A stretch of 64,000 bases of DNA from DASVUS01 sp036388675 (GTDB lineage Bacteria; Armatimonadota; Abditibacteriia; Abditibacteriales; Abditibacteriaceae), in assembly GCA_036388675.1 (NCBI GenBank), contig DASVRI010000008.1, forward strand, positions 1 to 64,000, read 5' to 3'. Both the position numbers and the translations under genes were made by a program. Below are positions 59,631 through 64,000 of this stretch, piece by piece (position 1 is the first letter of the stretch; each line of letters opens with the position of its first letter). The notes under the pieces are model-generated. The model ran no database searches. It saw only the letters and a list, made by a program, of their open reading frames with translations, and was not told the DNA's origin.

Positions 59631-61814
59631 ATGTCTCAAACACAAACTCTGCCGTTGAACATGACACCAAAGACGAGCCGGCGTTTGCAAAACGCGGCGC
59701 TCGCTGTTTTGATAGCGTGCGGCCTGTGGTTGCTGCTCAGCCTGTTGCTGGTGCCCGATCCCGGCGGCAAATTGCTGTTCGCGCGCGCGCAAAGCCTTGA
59801 AGCGCGTGGCCTGGTTCAACCGGCCCTGCGCCAATATATGCTGCTGGCCGAAGCGCACGCCACCTCACCTTATGCAGCCCAGGCGTTGCTGCACGCGGGC
59901 GACTTGATGGTCGATCTGGCACGTGCCGGCGACACGCCGCAGTTCACAGAAGCCGTTGCCACCTACGATAAGCTGGCGACCACATATCCGCAACATATTC
60001 TGGCGGGTGCAGCGCTATTGCGCGCCGCCGATATTCTGACCTCAGATTTGCGCTCACCAGCCAGGGCACGCACCATCTATAACCGAGTACTCCAGGAATA
60101 TCCTAACAATCGGGAGTATGCCGCCGAGGCGATGCTGCGTTTGGGCCGTGTCGCTCAGGACGAGCGCGATGGTAAAACCGCGCAAAGTTGGTTTCAGCGC
60201 GTGTTGCAACGCTACCCCGCCGAAACGCAACGCAGCGCCGAAGCGCAATTTCGTCTGGGTGAAACCTACGAGACGTTGTTCAGCGGCAAAGATCATAAAC
60301 TCTGGGCGCGTAACGCCTACGACGCCACAATCAAGAACTATCCCAGGAGCGTGTGGGCCGGCAAAGCCAAGGAGCGCCTGGGACTTATGGTGTGGGTCGA
60401 GACCGCACCGCGCGAACGCCGTGTGCTCATCGAAACTAAACCTCTGCCGGATGAAGGCACTGAAGCCGACTCTTTGCTGGGCGCTATAAGAATGGTGCTC
60501 GCAGCACGCGGCATCGTCGTGAACGACACTGTGCTGCGCGGCTGGGGCATGGAACCGTTCTTCGCCGGCTACTCGCAGCGCAACGCGTCGCTGGTTGTTA
60601 CTCCGCCCTTTGAAGTCTGGGAGAACGTCGCCGCCAACACAGGACTGGCTTACCAACTGCGCAACGCCAAAGACGCCAAAGATGCCGTCAAACTCCTCCA
60701 GTATGAGTTAGATGACGCGCATACAGCCCTGGTTTATACGGGAAAGTGGCGTCTCGTGGCGGGCTACGATTCGGCGCGCAACGAAGTGCAACTGCAAAGT
60801 CGCGGTGCACGCTACGACACCGAAACCGCTGCCAGTCTTGTGGCACAATGGAAGCAGCGCTCGCCGCTGGGCAGCCCGTTCGGTCTGTTATCCTTCCACA
60901 CTCCCGGCGAAGTGACGCGCCTTAAAAACCCACTGGTCACAACCGACCGCGCACAGGAACCGGCGGCGCCCACCCCGCTTGCAGCACTTGGCAATCACGC
61001 CACGGCGCAGCCGGCGAGTACTGAAAAGCCGCTGGAGCCGCGCCTCTCGCCTCTGGCTGCGCCGACTTTCGTGTATAAACTCGATGCCCTCAACGAGCGC
61101 AATGCACATCGTCGCGCTATTCGCCAGGCCGCGACCTGGATGAGGCGTCCACGCGATGCAGACGGCAATCTGCTTAACCTGGCGGCGCTGCACGCATTGG
61201 AAGGTGCCATGAAGCGTCTCGCGACCAAAGATGCTCCACCGGACGAGAGCAACGAGCCGCTACCACCACCCACCGGCCAACTCCCGGTGCGAGCCCAGGA
61301 CAACGCCGCTCTTGAAAGCACCGACACGCGCAATGGCAGCCCCCCTGGTGGCGCTACCGGCAGCACGGCGACTCCGGCTCCCAACGGCGGTGAAGAGGCC
61401 GCGCCTGCCGCAACACCCTCGGCACCAACTGCACCGAGCCTCGTTGTACCCAGCCCGAATGCACCGGCAACCACTCCCGCCATCGACAAAGTACAACGTG
61501 CACGTGCGCTGTTGGCTTGGCGCGGCACGCCGCTTCAACGTTGGGTGGCGGCACGACGACAGGCCGCAGCCTACCTCGACATGGCTGCCGCACGTTTGAA
61601 TCAAGCCTCCTTGCGCCGGGCCGCCGATGAATTTCGCAACTCGGTGACCGCCCTGGAGAACGCCGCGAATGTTCTTCCGGCTGGCAACGCACTGGGCACC
61701 GACGGAGTGCTGAACGAGCGTGCACGCCGCGCTTTTGAAACAGCGGCCCGCGAAGTTGGACGCGCACGATTGGCTGAAACGCGCGCCACCAATTTGATGA
61801 GCAGCGTGCAGTAA
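59631..61814 (+). CDS. Membrane-anchored TPR protein with a C39-like domain
   Basis: About 727 aa. A single N-terminal helix ('LAVLIACGLWLLLSLLLV'), then TolA/YbgF-type TPR repeats to about residue 240 ('IYNRVLQEYPNNREYAAEAMLRLGRVAQDE'), then about residues 270-430 with 'SLLGAIRMVLAARGI' and 'ALVYTGKWRLVAGYDSARNEVQL', the layout of C39/BtrH-like papain-fold domains but with no Cys at the expected place, so probably a binding domain. A long Pro/Ala/Thr-rich region and a final helical segment follow. ATG 59631 is preferred to the open frame from 59508, which overlaps the DUF72 start. Confidence 0.7.
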   Translation: MSQTQTLPLNMTPKTSRRLQNAALAVLIACGLWLLLSLLLVPDPGGKLLFARAQSLEARGLVQPALRQYMLLAEAHATSPYAAQALLHAGDLMVDLARAGDTPQFTEAVATYDKLATTYPQHILAGAALLRAADILTSDLRSPARARTIYNRVLQEYPNNREYAAEAMLRLGRVAQDERDGKTAQSWFQRVLQRYPAETQRSAEAQFRLGETYETLFSGKDHKLWARNAYDATIKNYPRSVWAGKAKERLGLMVWVETAPRERRVLIETKPLPDEGTEADSLLGAIRMVLAARGIVVNDTVLRGWGMEPFFAGYSQRNASLVVTPPFEVWENVAANTGLAYQLRNAKDAKDAVKLLQYELDDAHTALVYTGKWRLVAGYDSARNEVQLQSRGARYDTETAASLVAQWKQRSPLGSPFGLLSFHTPGEVTRLKNPLVTTDRAQEPAAPTPLAALGNHATAQPASTEKPLEPRLSPLAAPTFVYKLDALNERNAHRRAIRQAATWMRRPRDADGNLLNLAALHALEGAMKRLATKDAPPDESNEPLPPPTGQLPVRAQDNAALESTDTRNGSPPGGATGSTATPAPNGGEEAAPAATPSAPTAPSLVVPSPNAPATTPAIDKVQRARALLAWRGTPLQRWVAARRQAAAYLDMAAARLNQASLRRAADEFRNSVTALENAANVLPAGNALGTDGVLNERARRAFETAAREVGRARLAETRATNLMSSVQ

Positions 61815-61855
61815 TGGGCACTTGCGGCTGATTGTTGCACGTCGCTTGCAAGCCC

Positions 61856-61895
61856 GCCGCTTGTGGGCCTGCCGCTTGTGGGCCTGCCGCTTGCG
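61856..61895. repeat. 15-bp tandem repeat, 2.7 copies
   Basis: GCCGCTTGTGGGCCT at 61856 and 61871, with a partial third copy from 61886. It lies in the gap between the TPR gene and the next ATG, similar in style to the repeat at 27191. Confidence 0.8.
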
Positions 61896-61917
61896 ATCTC
61901 GCCACACGAGGAGAGCC

Positions 61918-63339
61918 ATGAGACAGCGACGTGCGCCCTTCAGCAAGATTGAGCGATGGTGTCTCGGTGCAACGTGTTGCTGCGGCCTGCTGTTGCTGGC
62001 GGCGCCATTATGGTGGCAGTCCCAAAAGAGCACTCCGCTGGTCAGCGTTCCAATGCCCACGCTGCCCAACCCCAACGCCTTCGATATTTACACCAACGCA
62101 TCGGGCGCTATTGTGCAGAGCAGAGCATTGCCATATGCCTTACTCAGCCCGCGCCCTGCATCGCAGTTACCGCAGACGTTCATGCGACAACCGGCACCAG
62201 TTCCCACGCCCCTGGGTGGGCCGCCACCGGGAACGGCACCACGGGGAACGCCGACTATCATTGCGCCTGCGCCGCTTCGAGCATTACTGCCCATAAATCG
62301 CAACTACTCGCCCGCAGAGAAGGCGTCGCTGGTGCGCCAAAATGCCGCCGCCCTGGCAATGCTGCGCCAGGGACTGCAATACCCTTGCTGGAACCCTCCG
62401 GCGCGAAGCTTCAATATGCTGTTCCCGGGGTTTGCGAACTTCCGTAGCATGGCGCAACTGCTGGCGCTCGAATCTCAAGTCAAACGCGCGCGTCGAGATT
62501 GGAGTGGTGCCATAAACAGCAACCTTGATGGCTTGCAGTTCGGCAGCGACATGCAACGCGGTGGCGTTATGGTGTCGGCGCTGGTCGGAATCTCTTGCGA
62601 GGCTATTGCACGACTTCAGGCATGGCCCACTGTTGAACATCTCCAGGCGCAGCAGGCGCGCGCCGCCGCGAAGAAGCTGGAATCGATTGTTTCACGCCAC
62701 GTTACAGCGGCGGACGTTATGCGGGAAGAGAAGTGGATGGGACAAGCATCGCTGATGCAGCTTTTCACCACGCGCAACTGGCAGCAGCAACTTGCTGCAA
62801 CTATGGGAACCGCACCGACGTGGCGCAGTAATCTAAGCTTCCTATTTGTCGATAAGAAGCGAGTACTCGATAATTACACGCGTTTACTGGACGTGACGAT
62901 TGCCAACGCGAAACTTCCTTACCGCGCCCCAAAACAACCGCTGCCCTCTCCCGATGATCCGGTGACACAGATCATTGCGCCGGGATTTTTCAACTCACAA
63001 TGGAGTTTTGCCCATAACGAAACGGAGAACGGCCTGCTGCTCCTTGCTCTGGCACTGCGTGCTTATCGACTGGAGCAGGGTGCGTATCCGGCGTCTTTGT
63101 CGCAGTTGTCGCCGCGATACGTGAAGACCACTCCGCGTGACCCGCTGGCACATGACCTGGCTTTTCGCTACAAAGTTCGCGGCAAAGACTACGCCCTCTA
63201 TTCGGTGGGTCCCGACGGCAAAGACGACAACGGGAAGCCTATCACCGGGCGTGGGCTGGGAAGTTCGCGCCGTGTCGTGCAGCAAGACGATCGCGGCGAC
63301 ATCGTGGCCGGTTTCAACACCATGCAGTCGATCTTTTAA
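61918..63339 (+). CDS. Membrane-anchored hypothetical protein with pseudopilin-like C-terminal domain
   Basis: 473 aa from ATG 61918 (GAGGAGAGCC immediately upstream; the open frame to 61822 runs through the tandem repeat). One helix near residues 15-35 ('CCCGLLLLAAPLWW'), a Pro-rich linker, a helical middle around 'GLQFGSDMQRGGVMVSALVGISCEAIARLQ', and a C-terminal block 'LALRAYRLEQGAYPASLSQLSP' to 'DYALYSVGPDGKDDNGKP', which resembles the C-terminal part of type II secretion/pilin-like proteins common in Planctomycetes and Armatimonadota hypothetical proteins. Function unknown; probably co-transcribed with the TPR gene. One GAGTACTC (RVL). Confidence 0.75.
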   Translation: MRQRRAPFSKIERWCLGATCCCGLLLLAAPLWWQSQKSTPLVSVPMPTLPNPNAFDIYTNASGAIVQSRALPYALLSPRPASQLPQTFMRQPAPVPTPLGGPPPGTAPRGTPTIIAPAPLRALLPINRNYSPAEKASLVRQNAAALAMLRQGLQYPCWNPPARSFNMLFPGFANFRSMAQLLALESQVKRARRDWSGAINSNLDGLQFGSDMQRGGVMVSALVGISCEAIARLQAWPTVEHLQAQQARAAAKKLESIVSRHVTAADVMREEKWMGQASLMQLFTTRNWQQQLAATMGTAPTWRSNLSFLFVDKKRVLDNYTRLLDVTIANAKLPYRAPKQPLPSPDDPVTQIIAPGFFNSQWSFAHNETENGLLLLALALRAYRLEQGAYPASLSQLSPRYVKTTPRDPLAHDLAFRYKVRGKDYALYSVGPDGKDDNGKPITGRGLGSSRRVVQQDDRGDIVAGFNTMQSIF

Positions 63340-63360
63340 CGGTAAAGCCTCTGTCCACCC

Positions 63361-63474
63361 ATGAAAATCGGAGTCCTCAAAGAAATCAAAGCGGCGGAAA
63401 GCCGGGTCGCACTACGTCCTGCCGGAGCCGAAATGCTGGTGCACGACGGGCACGAAATCGTGATACATCCATAA
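63361..63474 (+). pseudogene. ald: Alanine dehydrogenase, N-terminal fragment
   Basis: 37 codons, MKIGVLKEIKAAESRVALRP then a further 17 residues ending 'DGHEIVIHP', match the beginning of alanine dehydrogenase (about 370 aa), including the conserved 'KEIK..E.RVAL.P' substrate loop. The match ends at about codon 35 and a stop follows at 63472. None of the rest of the gene is present in the remaining 526 nt, which are A/T-richer. It looks like a gene interrupted by an insertion or rearrangement, or a mis-joined assembly. Confidence 0.75.
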
Positions 63475-63810
63475 TCGTAAATCTTGGCTGTAAGCACGTC
63501 CCATGCACACAAGTGTAGCTCATACCCTTTGAAATGCCATATCGGCAAGAGGGAGTGCGCGAGCTGTTTCATCTCAAGCCAGCCCCTGCACTTCTTTTCA
63601 GCCAGAAACTTTGCAAATGGCAAAATTTACCGCAACTTGAGTTAAGCTATTAGCATCATAGTCTTGTCGTAAGGTTAGTACGGGATCAGCCATGAACAAA
63701 GCTTGGTAAAGCTGTGAATTGCCCCAAGGCTGCCCATTGTTTATTCTGTGTGAGCAACATAGCGCATTTAGGGATACTTCAAGTAGAGGAGGTGTGGTTC
63801 CATCCATCAT
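63475..63810 (-). pseudogene. Frameshifted gene fragment of unknown family
   Basis: On the minus strand a frame starting 'MMDGTTPPLLEVSLNALCCS' at 63810 and ending 'VNFAICKVSG' at 63598 seems to continue in another frame as 'AKFLAEKKCRGWLEMKQLAH' to 'WDVLTAKIYDYGCI', which ends at the ald junction. The two pieces read as one protein with a single frameshift near 63605. AGAGGAGG lies just upstream on the opposite strand only, so the start is unsure. No family recognised. Confidence 0.3.
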
Positions 63811-64000
63811 TTTTTATTTCTACGGGCCGTGTTCTGCTCCCCAGTTGATTTCCCTGCCCTCTTTTGATCGGTGTTAACTCCCATCATTCCGCATCTCTTG
63901 TGCTAATTCCAGTGTCGCCGTGAGCTACTCTCTAAAAGAATCGCTTCTGCGACACAGCAGAAATCGGTATCTCTAGTCGAGCAAAGCACTTGCCTGCGGG
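63811..64000. other. Unassigned right end
   Basis: No gene, RNA or clear terminator recognised in the last 190 nt. The base composition resembles the insertion-like segment that begins at the ald junction. Confidence 0.3.

Overview
The window looks like ordinary chromosome from a GC-rich, diderm-type bacterium with type IV pili. Evidence is an LpxL-like DUF374 acyltransferase, two PilT ATPases, lipoproteins with lipoboxes, a PBP4-type carboxypeptidase and a PyrR-controlled pyrimidine operon. The mix of a copper-amine-oxidase 'stalk' protein, DUF58/TgpA genes, a 2-oxoacid:ferredoxin oxidoreductase and many secreted TPR/HEAT proteins would fit Armatimonadota or a neighbouring lineage. This placement is an inference and no marker gene proves it.

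The most striking feature is genome-scale: the 8-bp palindrome GAGTACTC occurs about 56 times by eye (about one is expected), inside genes, at ribosome-binding sites, across start and stop codons and between genes, often extended to CGAGTACTCG. It behaves like the HIP1 palindrome of cyanobacteria but with a different sequence. Its deserts coincide with several segments that look acquired.

Layout. 1-1.6 kb: what looks like the promoter and leader of an rRNA operon running off the left edge, then a leftward unit of promoter, tRNA-Arg(ACG), tRNA-Arg(CCG), tRNA-Arg(CCT) and tadA, the enzyme that edits the ACG anticodon. 1.8-6.7 kb: lipid genes (DUF374, Cfa-like), a PhyH dioxygenase and serA. 6.8-8.4 kb: three small A/T-richer genes on one strand separated by attC-like imperfect hairpins, a possible integrase-less cassette cluster. 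8.5-13.6 kb: a PAS-GGDEF protein, a glycosyltransferase and a zinc alcohol dehydrogenase. 13.7-17.3 kb: a promoter and putative structured leader before korA/korB. 17.3-24.3 kb: PyrR attenuator, pyrR-pyrB-pyrC-carA, a DUF4268 gene wedged in, and only the N-terminal half of carB.

24.4-31.5 kb: leftward DUF58 - TgpA-like transglutaminase - a protein that reads as a circularly permuted acyl carrier protein without its serine; then smpB and a HEAT-repeat protein. 31.7-35.4 kb: a lone cassette-like gene, dacB, a beta-lactamase-family hydrolase and a small membrane protein. 35.5-40.2 kb: pilT, a second extended pilT, a BON lipoprotein, a stalk-domain protein and a glycine-rich lipoprotein. 40.2-51.5 kb: a long leftward run (flavin oxidoreductase, TPR, sugar isomerase, GT2, AI-2E exporter, prs, FG-GAP-like protein, aldo/keto reductase, M48 peptidase, NYN nuclease). 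51.7-53.4 kb: an ABC-2 permease and a Met/His-rich metal-binding protein.

53.4-58.3 kb is unlike its surroundings: no GAGTACTC for 4.4 kb, a long gene-poor stretch, and a 1138-residue fusion of an O-antigen-ligase-like membrane domain to an exported module carrying clan-CD (caspase/legumain-like) protease motifs in reversed Cys-then-His order, plus a Cna-B-like and a C-terminal beta domain. It is followed by a perfect 52-nt palindrome centred on GAGTACTC. The right end holds DUF72, a TPR protein with a C39-like domain, an anchored protein, and an alanine dehydrogenase gene cut off after 37 codons by unrelated sequence. All coordinates and counts were read by eye.
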